From: Persicobacter psychrovividus
GTDB taxonomy: Bacteria; Bacteroidota; Bacteroidia; Cytophagales; Cyclobacteriaceae
Length of the DNA: 64,000 nucleotides
Direction of reading: 5' to 3'
NCBI RefSeq assembly: GCF_036492425.1
Contig: NZ_AP025295.1
Span: 248,001-312,000 of the forward strand
Below are positions 1 to 8,778 of the stretch, piece by piece (the first letter of the stretch is position 1; every line of letters starts with the position of its first letter). A program made the position numbers and the translations under genes. The notes beneath the pieces were generated by a model that had not been told where the DNA came from, ran no database searches, and was given only the letters and a program-made list of their open reading frames with translations.

Positions 1-1
1 G

Positions 2-907
2 GTCATTACCATTCCCCATCACTTTGAGGCGGATATTCTTCAAAAGCGGGACCCTGAGCTTTCAGTGGCGATCAATACGGCCAATATTGTCTCAGCAAAC
101 TATTCTGCAAAAGGGGTGCAATATGTGATGAAAACCCTGCAGGCGGGGATAGAAATTGAAGGCCTAAAAAAACAGGGAATTCCTGAAGAAATTGCGCGCC
201 ATCAGTATGAGCCTTTTTCGGTGAATTATGAGCGATACTACAACGAAACGGCCAATTATATGCGTTTCCTATGGCCAGGAATGATCGGTACCATTATTCA
301 GCAGGTATTCCTGTTGGCCTTGGCTTTGACTTTCGCTCGGGAGTTTGAAGAGGGGAAATGGCATGAAATCACCTCAAAAACCAAAAAAGGATGGAAGATT
401 ATGGGGATCAAGATTTTACCATTTTTACTGACTGGCGTAATGATGCTCGCTGCGGTAGGCGTGATGTTCCCAATGTTCAACATTCCGCTTGCCGAAAATA
501 TGCCAGCTATGGCCGTTTTGCTTTTTGCATTTTTATTACCAGTGATATTCCTCGGTATTTTGCTTTCATTGTTGGTGCCTAACCAGCTGAAAGCCACAGA
601 AATTGCGATGGTTTTGGCGACGCCAAGTTTTGTGGTTTCAGGTTTTACATGGCCATTATCTCAGATGCCTGATGCCGTGGCTTTCATAGGTCGATGCATT
701 CCTTTGACGCACTTTTTGGCCGCTTTCCGTGAGCTGTCATTTTATGGTGCTGGCTTATCAGACATCATCCCTCAGCTGAAAGTACTTGCATTAATGACGG
801 TCATTTTTGGGTTGCTGAGTATGGTATTACTTTACTTTAAGCTGCGGAAAATTCCAACAAATGATGCAGAGCAAGCCAAAGAATTGGAAATGAACATCAG
901 CAAATAA
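2..907 (+). CDS. ABC-2 type transporter permease, 5' end off the window
   Basis: The reading frame is open from base 2, so the gene begins left of the window; an in-frame GTG at 65 is internal. What remains is a soluble extracytoplasmic part followed by about five hydrophobic segments (near PGMIGTIIQQVFLLALAL, ILPFLLTGVMMLAAVGV, MAVLLFAFLLPVIFLGILL, IAMVLATPSFVVSGF and LMTVIFGLLSMVLLYF). This is the layout of the ABC-2 (YhhJ/YbhS-like) exporter permeases, which have a large periplasmic domain between TM1 and the remaining helices. It would pair with an ATPase and probably a second permease or a membrane-fusion protein encoded to the left. A strong terminator follows the stop directly, so this is the last gene of its operon. 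The substrate cannot be told. Confidence 0.85.
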   Translation, partial: VITIPHHFEADILQKRDPELSVAINTANIVSANYSAKGVQYVMKTLQAGIEIEGLKKQGIPEEIARHQYEPFSVNYERYYNETANYMRFLWPGMIGTIIQQVFLLALALTFAREFEEGKWHEITSKTKKGWKIMGIKILPFLLTGVMMLAAVGVMFPMFNIPLAENMPAMAVLLFAFLLPVIFLGILLSLLVPNQLKATEIAMVLATPSFVVSGFTWPLSQMPDAVAFIGRCIPLTHFLAAFRELSFYGAGLSDIIPQLKVLALMTVIFGLLSMVLLYFKLRKIPTNDAEQAKELEMNISK

Positions 908-924
908 AAAAATTACGGTAGCTG

Positions 925-962
925 AAAAAAGCCCCTAAAGTTAAGTTTAGGGGCTTTTTTTT
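925..962 (+). terminator. intrinsic terminator after ABC permease
   Basis: Perfect 9-bp stem gcccctaaa (931-939) / tttaggggc (946-954) with a 6-nt loop, preceded by an A-run and followed by eight T. It ends the operon of the ABC permease. Confidence 0.9.
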
Positions 963-1018
963 GCTTTGACGGGCAATAATGGGTAATTTTATAAATATTC
1001 ATTCAAAAATTATTCATC

Positions 1019-1441
1019 ATGAGGATAGGATTGGTCACTTTCGCATTCGTGTGTTTGTCATTTGTTCAGCTTTATGCACAGTCTCCTTTTGGCCGTTGGA
1101 TAACGGTTGATGAAGTGAGTGGGGAACATAAAGCCATTGTTGAGATTTATCAGCAAGACGGTCTAATGTTTGGAAAGATTGTCGACATTCTGGTGGGTGA
1201 TAAAGACATCCTTTGTAAGGAATGCCCAGGCGATCAGAAGAATCAGCCGCTGTTGGGAATGGTCATTATCAAATCCATGAAACAACAGGGGGACACCTGG
1301 GCTGGGGGAGAAATCCTCAAACCTGAAAATGGCAAAATGTACGATGGCAAAATCTGGCGAGAAGGAGATCACCTGATGGTCAGGGGATATCTCGGCTTTC
1401 TTTATAAAACCCAGCAATGGTTGCCTTTTAAAGACCAATAA
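1019..1441 (+). CDS. secreted DUF2147 family protein
   Basis: 140 aa with a signal peptide (MRIGLVTFAFVCLSFVQLYAQ, cleavage after about residue 21). The rest matches the DUF2147 pattern: G-x-W near the mature N-terminus (GRWITVDE), a VEIYQQDGLMFGKIV strand pair, a CKECPGD Cys pair, then GMVIIKSM and a GGEILKPENGKMYDGKIW segment. DUF2147 proteins are small periplasmic or secreted beta proteins of unknown role, common in Bacteroidota and Proteobacteria. It stands alone after a terminator and starts a run of plus-strand genes. Family assignment is from pattern memory; the function is unknown. Confidence 0.8.
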   Translation: MRIGLVTFAFVCLSFVQLYAQSPFGRWITVDEVSGEHKAIVEIYQQDGLMFGKIVDILVGDKDILCKECPGDQKNQPLLGMVIIKSMKQQGDTWAGGEILKPENGKMYDGKIWREGDHLMVRGYLGFLYKTQQWLPFKDQ

Positions 1442-1495
1442 ATGCCCTTCAGCTTTCGGAATTCCATTATATTTGAGTTTATCACTTTTTAGAAA

Positions 1496-2056
1496 ATGGA
1501 AAATAGAACGAAAACGGTAGCGGTTTATTGCGCCTCACGAACTGGCGCTAAAGATATTTATATGGAACAGGCCTTTGCCCTTGGGCAGGCCTTGGCAAAA
1601 GCGGGCTGGCGGATCGTGTATGGCGGTTCAATTTCAGGGCTGATGGGCGCTATGGCCAATGGAGCCCTGGAAAGTGGTGGGCATGTTATTGGGGTTTACC
1701 CTCCATTTATTGAGGACAAAGAAATTCTTCACCCGAATCTTACGGAATTATATCCTGTTGCGAGTATGGCCGAAAGGAAAACCCTGATGGAAAAGCTGTC
1801 TATTGGCAGTATTTCCCTGCCTGGGGGCTCGGGCACTATGGATGAATTTTTTGAAGTTATTACCAATAAAGCAATTGGAGCTGGCGATCATCAGTTTTCA
1901 ATTTTACATAATGTAGATGGGTTTTATGATCCACTGCAACTTTTTTTCACAAAGATGAAGGACGAAGGTTTTCTCAGTAGCCAAACAATTAATATGTGGC
2001 ACTGTGAGCGAAACATCCAGGCGTTGATTGCGCGGATGGAGTCTTTCATAAACTAA
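1496..2056 (+). CDS. LOG family / TIGR00730 Rossmann-fold nucleotide hydrolase
   Basis: 186 aa. The LOG hallmarks are clear: a YGGSISGLMGAMANGAL segment after the first strand, and the PGGSGTMDEFFE motif (PGGxGTxxE) holding the catalytic Arg/Glu region. Family members cleave cytokinin riboside 5'-monophosphates or related nucleotide monophosphates at the N-glycosidic bond, releasing ribose 5-phosphate. In non-plant bacteria the physiological substrate is often AMP-like or unknown. It lies 4 bp before the sodium symporter, so the two are probably cotranscribed, although no functional link is obvious. Confidence 0.88.
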   Translation: MENRTKTVAVYCASRTGAKDIYMEQAFALGQALAKAGWRIVYGGSISGLMGAMANGALESGGHVIGVYPPFIEDKEILHPNLTELYPVASMAERKTLMEKLSIGSISLPGGSGTMDEFFEVITNKAIGAGDHQFSILHNVDGFYDPLQLFFTKMKDEGFLSSQTINMWHCERNIQALIARMESFIN

Positions 2057-2060
2057 TTTT

Positions 2061-3548
2061 ATGACGAACGAACAAGGATTTAGTGGCCGATGGGGATTAA
2101 TTATTACCTCATTGGGAATGGCCATTGGTGCAGGTAACCTATGGCGGTTCCCAAGGCTTGCAGGACAGTACGGTGGCAGTTTTATTTTATTGTGGTTTTT
2201 ATTTTTGTTCGTTTGGTCTATTCCAATATTATTGGCCGAATTTGCGATAGGAAAGCGAATTCGGAAAAATGTCGTTGCCTCTTTTAGTAATGCAGCAGGA
2301 TGGAAATTTTCGTGGATGGGTATTTTCATTTTCTGTTGTACCCTTGGTATTACTTTCTATTATTCAGTGGTGGTTTCCTGGGGACTGCACTTCCTGTTTT
2401 GGGCTTTCGATTTTGCATTTTCATCCTGGACTTCCGATGTGCCTGTAACCTATGATCAGGTGTATTTTGATAACTTATGGAACACCGTTTCATCGAATCA
2501 TTGGCCGACGATGTTGATGCACGGTGGGGTAATTATTGTTGCTGTATTGGTGTTGGTACGTGGTGTACAACATGGTTTGGAGTATGCCAGCAAAATACTG
2601 ATCCCTTCTTTGTTTGTGCTTTTATTGGTGCTTGCAGCAAGTACTTTTAGTCAGGAAGGCGGTAGAGAAGGCCTTGCGTATATGTTTAATATTCGCCCTG
2701 AACTGTTTTCAGACCCGGTGGTTTGGGTAGAGGCACTGTCTCAGTCGGCATGGTCGACGGGTGCTGGCTGGGGTTTGATCATGACTTTAGGTTCCTATTC
2801 CAAGCGTGACGATGATGTTACTTTCAATGTGGTGATGTCTGGCCTTGGCAATAATGTGGCCTCTATGGTATGCGCAGTAGCCATTATTCCTGCGGTATTT
2901 TTATTGGCACCGAGTGCTCAGGAGGCAGTAAGTTTATTACAAACGGGTAATCAGGCACTGACTTTTACGGTAATTCCCAATCTGTTTGAGCAATTGCCGG
3001 CAGGTGAGTTTGTGGCTATTTTATTCTTCCTCGCATTCAGCCTTGCAGCTTTTAGCAGTTTATTGACGATGCTGGAAATGTTTTTACGATTTGTCTCTGA
3101 TCTTGGAATGCCACGTGGGCGGGCATTATTTATCATTGCTATTTTATGCTTTGTATTTGGTGCCCCTTCGGCCTGGTCTTTGGATTTCTTTACCAATCAG
3201 GACTGGGTGTGGGGAGTAGGATTAATTCTCAGTGGCATGTTTGTCACCTTTGCGGTGCTAAAAATTGGAATAGGCAACTTTAAAAGGGAGTGGATTGACA
3301 TGCCAGGCAATCTTAAATTCCCCGATCTGTTATTCAAGATTTTCATGCTGTCCATTATTCCCTTAGGGTTGGGTTTAGTCTACTGGTGGCTGTCGAGAGG
3401 TTATAGTGATTACCCTTGGTTTGATGAACTCGGCAACTGGAATTTTATAGATGTTTATTCGAATGCCACAGTCATTACGCAGTGGGCATTGGTATTAGGT
3501 GCAGGCGCTTTATTCAGTGTATTTTTACGTAGAAAGTTTGAGCATTAA
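2061..3548 (+). CDS. sodium-dependent transporter, NSS/SNF family
   Basis: 495 aa, with about twelve hydrophobic segments. TM1 carries the signature RWGLIITSLGMAIGAGNLWRFP, which in LeuT-fold transporters has the unwound helix that binds Na+ and the substrate amino-acid carboxylate (the family motif GxGNxWRFP is present as GAGNLWRFP). Members import amino acids or related compounds with sodium across the inner membrane. It starts 4 bp after the LOG gene. A terminator-like hairpin follows the stop. Substrate specificity is not readable. Confidence 0.92.
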   Translation: MTNEQGFSGRWGLIITSLGMAIGAGNLWRFPRLAGQYGGSFILLWFLFLFVWSIPILLAEFAIGKRIRKNVVASFSNAAGWKFSWMGIFIFCCTLGITFYYSVVVSWGLHFLFWAFDFAFSSWTSDVPVTYDQVYFDNLWNTVSSNHWPTMLMHGGVIIVAVLVLVRGVQHGLEYASKILIPSLFVLLLVLAASTFSQEGGREGLAYMFNIRPELFSDPVVWVEALSQSAWSTGAGWGLIMTLGSYSKRDDDVTFNVVMSGLGNNVASMVCAVAIIPAVFLLAPSAQEAVSLLQTGNQALTFTVIPNLFEQLPAGEFVAILFFLAFSLAAFSSLLTMLEMFLRFVSDLGMPRGRALFIIAILCFVFGAPSAWSLDFFTNQDWVWGVGLILSGMFVTFAVLKIGIGNFKREWIDMPGNLKFPDLLFKIFMLSIIPLGLGLVYWWLSRGYSDYPWFDELGNWNFIDVYSNATVITQWALVLGAGALFSVFLRRKFEH

Positions 3549-3581
3549 AGCTTGTAATTTTCGGACTGATTATAGCTTTTT
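3547..3581 (+). terminator. probable terminator after the sodium symporter
   Basis: Two-part stem: aaagct (3547-3552) / agcttt (3074 offset omitted; right arm 3574-3579), extended by taat (3555-3558) / atta (3569-3572), then a short T-run. The bulges make it weaker than the others in the window. Confidence 0.5.
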
Positions 3582-3614
3582 GTCGAGTGATAATGTCCAA
3601 AAATTAGTATTCTG

Positions 3615-3693
3615 ACAATAATCCTACATGTTCGTTTTCGACGAGTGCCATCAGCATTATTATCGTATACTTATACATCAGTAGGATTGTTGT
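3615..3693. repeat. inverted repeat upstream of small membrane protein gene
   Basis: acaataatcctac (3615-3627) is mirrored by gtaggattgttgt (3681-3693), with 12 of 13 positions complementary and a 53-bp spacer. It lies in the 279-bp gap between the sodium symporter and the 78-aa ORF. It could be a regulator site or the remnant of a small mobile repeat. Confidence 0.4.
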
Positions 3694-3827
3694 TATCTCA
3701 ATGTTACCTCAATATGAATTCAGTATTTTGTTGTGAGTAATTCAGCATAAAATGGGAAAACCTTACATTGTGCTCAATAGCACTATAAGGAACATTTTTT
3801 GTATTTGGATTTGTATACATTTACAGC

Positions 3828-4064
3828 ATGAGAAACATTCTAATCTTCTTCGGACTTATTGTATGCATTAGCCTCATGGCTGTAAACCATGAGGCCAATA
3901 CCTTATTTTATCAGGAGGTAAAAGAGGATGTAGAAATTGTGCTCTCGCGAGAGCATGAGGAGCTTGTTCAGGAAGCACTGAATGACAGTCTCAGTGTATT
4001 CAATTCAGCGACGAATAAGTCGGTGGAAGAAGATTACAAAAATATGTATATCTTTTTTCATTAA
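3828..4064 (+). CDS. small hypothetical membrane-anchored or secreted protein
   Basis: 78 aa. An N-terminal hydrophobic stretch (NILIFFGLIVCISLMAV) acts as a signal peptide or anchor. It is followed by an acidic, probably helical stretch (EVKEDVEIVLSREHEELVQEAL). I do not recognise the family. Its stop overlaps the convergent sensor gene by 4 bp (4061-4064). It has its own upstream gap of 279 bp. Coding status is supported by sensible composition and a proper N-terminal signal, but not by homology. Confidence 0.5.
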   Translation: MRNILIFFGLIVCISLMAVNHEANTLFYQEVKEDVEIVLSREHEELVQEALNDSLSVFNSATNKSVEEDYKNMYIFFH

Positions 4065-5905
4065 TGAGCCTGAAGTTCTTGCTCAGAAGTGCTTGATTTT
4101 TTTTCCTCAATAATCAGGCTTTTCAAGCTTGCCGTTTGTCTGCACTGCTTAATTTCTTCACTTTTTTTGTCTGCGAGTCGGCGGATTTCTTCTTGTGTTG
4201 CCTCAAGCTCTTCCATATTTTGGCGTAGTTCTTCTTCCTGCGCCTTTAATTCCTCGGCCTGCGATTGACTTTCCCTTAAAAGGCGGTGGGTATCTTCTTG
4301 AATTCTTACTGAATTAATGATTGATGCAATCAGCCCTGTTGCCTGTTGAATAAAGGCCATTGCCGTAGGTGAAATTTCTGTTAATGAAGCCAGCTCCAAA
4401 ACCCCCTCAACGGTCCCATTATGCAGCAAAGGCGTAATGTATAAATGTTTTGGCGTGGCATGCCCGAGGCCACTCGTTATTTTCACATAGTCTGTAGGGA
4501 TGTCAGTCATGTACATCGCTTCTTCTTCCTGCCAAACGGTACCAACCAATCCTTCCCCTAATTCATATTTTTCTGAAATAAATTTTTCGCGGTTGTAGGC
4601 ATAACATGCCCGCAGTTCCATATTCGAAGCATCTTCGTCTGTTTGCTTCACAAAAAGGGCACCTTGGTTCAGCTGTGCGGTATCAATAATATACTTTAAA
4701 ATATTCTTACAAAGCGTGTTGATGCCATCTGTTTCCTTGAACAACCGGTGCAACTCATTGACACTCGCTACGATCCACTGTCTGTTTTGGTCTTCCTGAG
4801 CTGCGGCTTCGAGGGCTTCGGTCTGTGCTTTGTTTTCCGTTTCCCTTTGCTTAATCTGCAACATCAGTTTTTTAAATGAACGGTTGAGGCTGCCAATTTC
4901 GTCCCTGCTTTGATCATCAAACTGACGCTCAATTTCTTTTGTTGAAATATCTTCTATCATAACCTTACCTACCGCTTTATTCAGCCTGCTGATAGATGCA
5001 GTTACTTTTTTGCTGATAAAGAAAATGCAGAAGCAACCAGCCAATAAGTTGATGATAATGAACAACGCCAAAGCCATTTGTGAATTGGTTTTTAGCTGTT
5101 GGTTTCGTTCGGTAATTTTAGTCTCAATCTCAGCAACTATCGGGTGAATGCGGGCTTTGACCACCTCAATTTCTTTACGAATACCCGATTCAGTATCTTG
5201 TCCTATTTGCGTATCGACCTTAACAATCTGATCGAAAAAACGGACATACTGCTTGATGGCATTTTGGTAGCTTTTGCGAGCGGCATCTCCATTTTGATCG
5301 ACCTGTTGCAAAAATGTTTCAGCGGTTTTGTGCAGACTTTCGATGTATTTTTTTTCTCCCCGAAGCATGTAATCCTTTTCATGTCGGCGTAAAGTCAACA
5401 GGAAGATTTGATCTGTTTTAAATTTTGACTTTTCAAGTGCATGTGCGGCTTCTCGCATTTGCCCCTCCAAGCCATAGCTTTTATAGCCTCTTTCAAGATA
5501 GGCTTTTGATAATTGTGTGGTTAGCGAAGCATACTGGCCAACAAGCAACCACAATCTGTTAATTTTGAATTGTAGTTGTTGATCACTGATCATCTCGTCT
5601 TTTTCAAGGGTCGATAATGTAGCATCGATTGCTGACAGCGATTTATCCATCGCTAATAATTCTGATGTTTCCTGCTGAATATAAAAAGTCTCTTTTTTTC
5701 TACCCCTCAATTGAAAAAGGGTTTGTTGTTGGGTTGCCTGTTGCAGGTTTTTCTCCAATTGATTGACCATCAATTGAGTTTGATGCAAGGCATTGTTTTG
5801 CCTGAAAAGGTAATACGATAACGCGCCACTAACACAGGAAATCAGGGCCATAAGCAGAATGGTGGCCGTAAATTTTTGTCGAACAGATTGAAATTGAAAA
5901 GCCAT
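4061..5905 (-). CDS. membrane sensor with HAMP and GAF domains and C-terminal coiled coil, no kinase domain
   Basis: About 614 aa from the ATG at 5905 (MAFQFQSVRQKF); an upstream in-frame ATG at 5950 would add 15 residues. TM1 (ATILLMALISCVSGALSYYLF) is followed by a roughly 250-residue helical periplasmic domain with the TLRRHEKDYMLRG segment seen in HBM-type or 4HB sensors. TM2 (ALALFIIINLLAGCFCIFF), a HAMP linker and a GAF domain (from about IVASVNELHRLF to IIINSVR) come next, then a Glu/Gln-rich coiled coil (AEELKAQEEELRQNMEELEA). There is no HisKA, HATPase, GGDEF or methyl-accepting signature. It may signal through a partner kinase or work as a scaffold. It is transcribed alone and convergent with the small ORF. 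Confidence 0.8.
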   Translation of the reverse strand: MAFQFQSVRQKFTATILLMALISCVSGALSYYLFRQNNALHQTQLMVNQLEKNLQQATQQQTLFQLRGRKKETFYIQQETSELLAMDKSLSAIDATLSTLEKDEMISDQQLQFKINRLWLLVGQYASLTTQLSKAYLERGYKSYGLEGQMREAAHALEKSKFKTDQIFLLTLRRHEKDYMLRGEKKYIESLHKTAETFLQQVDQNGDAARKSYQNAIKQYVRFFDQIVKVDTQIGQDTESGIRKEIEVVKARIHPIVAEIETKITERNQQLKTNSQMALALFIIINLLAGCFCIFFISKKVTASISRLNKAVGKVMIEDISTKEIERQFDDQSRDEIGSLNRSFKKLMLQIKQRETENKAQTEALEAAAQEDQNRQWIVASVNELHRLFKETDGINTLCKNILKYIIDTAQLNQGALFVKQTDEDASNMELRACYAYNREKFISEKYELGEGLVGTVWQEEEAMYMTDIPTDYVKITSGLGHATPKHLYITPLLHNGTVEGVLELASLTEISPTAMAFIQQATGLIASIINSVRIQEDTHRLLRESQSQAEELKAQEEELRQNMEELEATQEEIRRLADKKSEEIKQCRQTASLKSLIIEEKKSSTSEQELQAH

Positions 5906-6202
5906 TGGTTTTTTTCTAAAATTACTGCCTTTAGCCCACTTGGCATGCATCTGAACGTTTTGGATTTATGATTAAATTATTAATTATCCAAGTCGTGATT
6001 CTGCTATTTTTATCTAAAGTTTTAATTCAACTTCTTTAAGTCACATTCTTAAAATGTTGAAAATCTACATTTTAGGCCCAAATTATATCGGTTGATCCAT
6101 ACATCAGCTCGTACAAATAAAAGATTGAATTTCCATTAACAAATTACGCCTATATTACATTTAATAGGTAGACCATTTACCACATATGCTAAAACAACTA
6201 CC

Positions 6203-6928
6203 TTGATGTACTCTAAAAAATCATTCATTTACGCCAATTGCCTCTTCCTTTTGGTTGGTTTGGGCTTTTTAGTGAGCAGCGCCATCTTTAAAATTGAAAT
6301 TCCACATTTAGGGATGTCAGCCAATAATCATTATATAGAAGCCATGAAGCAAATGCATACCACCGTCGGCCCGCAGGGCAAGGCAGTGCAAGTGATGGAG
6401 CATTTGGAGGTGGCGGCCAATCAGGGGCATGTTGGCGCACAGAAGCAATTGGCCAAAATGTACCAGTATGGCATTGGTATTCAGATCAATAAATCAGTAG
6501 CGCAAACCTGGTGGAAAGCCGCTGCTGCTGCAGGTGATCTTCAGGCACAATTCGAAGTCGGAAAAAGTCTGTTGCAAATCACAGATGAAGAGGAACAGCT
6601 GAAAGCACTTGAATTGTTAAAAAAGGCGGCCATAAAGAATCACCCTGAAGCGCAATTGTTATTGGCCAAACTTTATATGGAAAATACCGCTTGGGTGAAG
6701 CATGATATGGATTTAGCGATTTATTGGCTGCAAACAGCTGCTTTTCAGGGGAATGGGGAAGCACAGTTTATGCTTGGGCATGCTTACCAGACAGGGCATG
6801 GTGTAAAAAAGGACCTTCAGCAAGCGGTAATATTTTATGAACAAGCGAAAAATTCAGGGCAGGCTTCGGCTGTTGAAGTTCTCAAAGAACTTAGTCTTAA
6901 TGTTAAAAATGTGTCTTTGGGTTCCTAA
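6203..6928 (+). CDS. Sel1-like repeat protein with N-terminal membrane anchor
   Basis: 241 aa. The N-terminus has one hydrophobic segment (CLFLLVGLGFLVSSAIF) that anchors or exports it. From about residue 75 there are Sel1-type TPR units: GAQKQLAKMYQYGIGIQ, AQFEVGKSLLQ, AQLLLAKLYME and AQFMLGHAYQTGHGV, each with the A-x3-LG-x2-Y-x2-G pattern and following W/Y-x-xAA helices. Sel1 repeats are helical solenoids for protein binding, often in envelope or signalling complexes. It stands divergent from the GAF sensor with a 297-bp gap between their start codons. Partners are unknown. Confidence 0.82.
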   Translation: MMYSKKSFIYANCLFLLVGLGFLVSSAIFKIEIPHLGMSANNHYIEAMKQMHTTVGPQGKAVQVMEHLEVAANQGHVGAQKQLAKMYQYGIGIQINKSVAQTWWKAAAAAGDLQAQFEVGKSLLQITDEEEQLKALELLKKAAIKNHPEAQLLLAKLYMENTAWVKHDMDLAIYWLQTAAFQGNGEAQFMLGHAYQTGHGVKKDLQQAVIFYEQAKNSGQASAVEVLKELSLNVKNVSLGS

Positions 6929-6985
6929 CGCTAAATTGTATTTTACGTATATATAATTAAATCTGCATTTTTTAATTATATAACT

Positions 6986-7894
6986 ATGGAGCAAATCAAA
7001 AGAGTAATTGTAGGACTTGATTTTTCAGCTACGGATCAGTATGTCCTGAAGGCTGTACATCATTATGATCGCCTGTTAAATTTTGAGAAAATCTATCTCA
7101 TGCATGTGATCAGAGATCTTGACCATCCGCATTATAAGTCAAAACAGGGGGAGCCACAACCCTTGGATGAGCAACTTAAATCCTTGATGATGGAGGAGGT
7201 GAGCCATTATTTTGATGGTGATTCTACGAAAGTAGATTATATGGTCAAAGAAGGAAATTTGGGTACAGAAGTACTCAAATGGCAAAAGGTAAAGCAGGCC
7301 GACCTTTTAATGTTCGGGCGAAAGGAAAAGTTTACAGACACCAATCTTTATGGTATTTTAAATCTGGCACCTTGCTCTGTGGCTTTTATCCCCAAAAATG
7401 AAGAAGCGTTAAAATTTGATACTGTATTGCTGCCAATTGACGGTGGTGAAGAGTCCGTGTTGGCATTTGAATTTGCCAAAAGAATGAAAGCCCGATTGCA
7501 AGCTAAAATTGATTTGGTAAATGCCTATTCTCTTCCGCAGGGTTATTCATTTTCAGGGAAATCTCCCGAAGAATTCAAATCGATCATGGAAGAGAATGAA
7601 CGAAAGAATATTGATGAATTTTTGGCCGAGCATGAGTGGACAGATGAGGTGAATGAGCTTCATCATTTATACCTCGATAGATATGATACGCTTGCGGGAA
7701 GCTTAGCGGAATTTATCAATAAAACAAGCAATACTGCTGTGGTGATTGGTTCACAAGCACGGACAAAACTCACCCGCCTCCTGATGGGGACAAAAGTAAA
7801 GCAACTGATTGAAGAAGTGCCCAATAAGCTGATATTTGTTGTTAAAGATAAGAATGAAACTTTTGATTTTTTGGATATGATTTCTAAAATTTAA
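6986..7894 (+). CDS. universal stress protein, tandem UspA domains
   Basis: 302 aa built from two Usp domains: residues about 1-140 (KRVIVGLDFSATDQYVLKA) and 145-300 (FDTVLLPIDGGEESVLAFEFA). The second domain keeps part of the C-terminal nucleotide-loop pattern (VVIGSQARTKLTRLLMGT), while the first has a degenerate loop (LLMFGRKEKFTDTNLYG). Typical tandem Usp proteins of Bacteroidota are cytoplasmic stress-response ATP/AMP binders with no fixed reaction. The gap to the Sel1 gene is 57 bp, and no terminator separates them. Confidence 0.9.
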   Translation: MEQIKRVIVGLDFSATDQYVLKAVHHYDRLLNFEKIYLMHVIRDLDHPHYKSKQGEPQPLDEQLKSLMMEEVSHYFDGDSTKVDYMVKEGNLGTEVLKWQKVKQADLLMFGRKEKFTDTNLYGILNLAPCSVAFIPKNEEALKFDTVLLPIDGGEESVLAFEFAKRMKARLQAKIDLVNAYSLPQGYSFSGKSPEEFKSIMEENERKNIDEFLAEHEWTDEVNELHHLYLDRYDTLAGSLAEFINKTSNTAVVIGSQARTKLTRLLMGTKVKQLIEEVPNKLIFVVKDKNETFDFLDMISKI

Positions 7895-7978
7895 CCACTT
7901 TAGGACAGTCTAATAATTTAGAATAAATTTACTTAAAAATCACTCGTAATTGTTAATTTATATTACGATTTTTAGTGT

Positions 7979-8695
7979 ATGAGAATTCAGCTATTTTTAT
8001 ATACCTCATTGTTTTTATTTTTTTCTGTTACTGCAAGTGCGCAGACCAGTAGAATATGGTTACGTCACTTTGATCGGCATACGGTGAGTCCGCGGTTATC
8101 CTTCAATACGGATTATGCTTATGTCAATTATTTTGACAAACATCAAAAGCGTTTTCAGATTCGGACCAAGGCTGTTACCCCGCTTTTTAATAGTAAATCC
8201 TTAACGGTAGGTGTTGGTGGCGGATTCTGGAAGGACTGGAAACAACCTGTAGAATCTATCCGAGATCAATTCGAGTGGGTGAATGAGGTTAGGCTCAATC
8301 AGGACTTAACAGGAAAGCATCCGCTCGGATTAAGTGGTTTAAAGGTTTCTTATCGTTTGCGTTTTGAAGAACGGTATTTTTGGAGAAGCGATGCGAGCAA
8401 CGATACAGGTGCTCGTGTTCGCTATTTGGCAGGCTTTAATTATGAGCTTCCGTGGTTTAATTTTCAGAAAGGCAAAAAAGTTTTTGTGATGGTGGCCAAC
8501 GAAATATTTTCAGGGAAAGTATTTAATCGGCAGGAGCATACAGGCTTCGAAACGAACCGTTTTTCCTTTGGCACAGGTTACGTTATTGGAGCACACTGGC
8601 AAATAGATTTCACTTATATATTGGAGGATAACCTAAAGTACTCTTACCGTCTTTATGAAAATGTTTATCAGTTTGTGGTACGCTCCCGCTTTTAA
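7979..8695 (+). CDS. DUF2490 outer-membrane beta-barrel protein
   Basis: 238 aa with a signal peptide ending at ASAQ (about residue 22). The mature part starts SRIWLRHFDRHTVSPRLSFNTDYAYVN and consists of alternating amphipathic strands. It ends in YQFVVRSRF with a C-terminal Phe, the usual recognition signal for outer-membrane insertion. The pattern fits DUF2490, a family of Bacteroidota barrels of unknown role. It follows the Usp gene by 84 bp. Confidence 0.75.
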   Translation: MRIQLFLYTSLFLFFSVTASAQTSRIWLRHFDRHTVSPRLSFNTDYAYVNYFDKHQKRFQIRTKAVTPLFNSKSLTVGVGGGFWKDWKQPVESIRDQFEWVNEVRLNQDLTGKHPLGLSGLKVSYRLRFEERYFWRSDASNDTGARVRYLAGFNYELPWFNFQKGKKVFVMVANEIFSGKVFNRQEHTGFETNRFSFGTGYVIGAHWQIDFTYILEDNLKYSYRLYENVYQFVVRSRF

Positions 8696-8778
8696 GATTA
8701 TTGTTTTCATTAAACTATTTTTTTAGTCGTTGGGCATTATCATATAACAAGTATTGATTGTTGCGGTTTTATTTTGAG

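Noticed and set aside
65-907. GTG at 65 as the start of the ABC permease
   Set aside because: The frame is open to the window edge and encodes family-like sequence before it, so the gene is simply cut.
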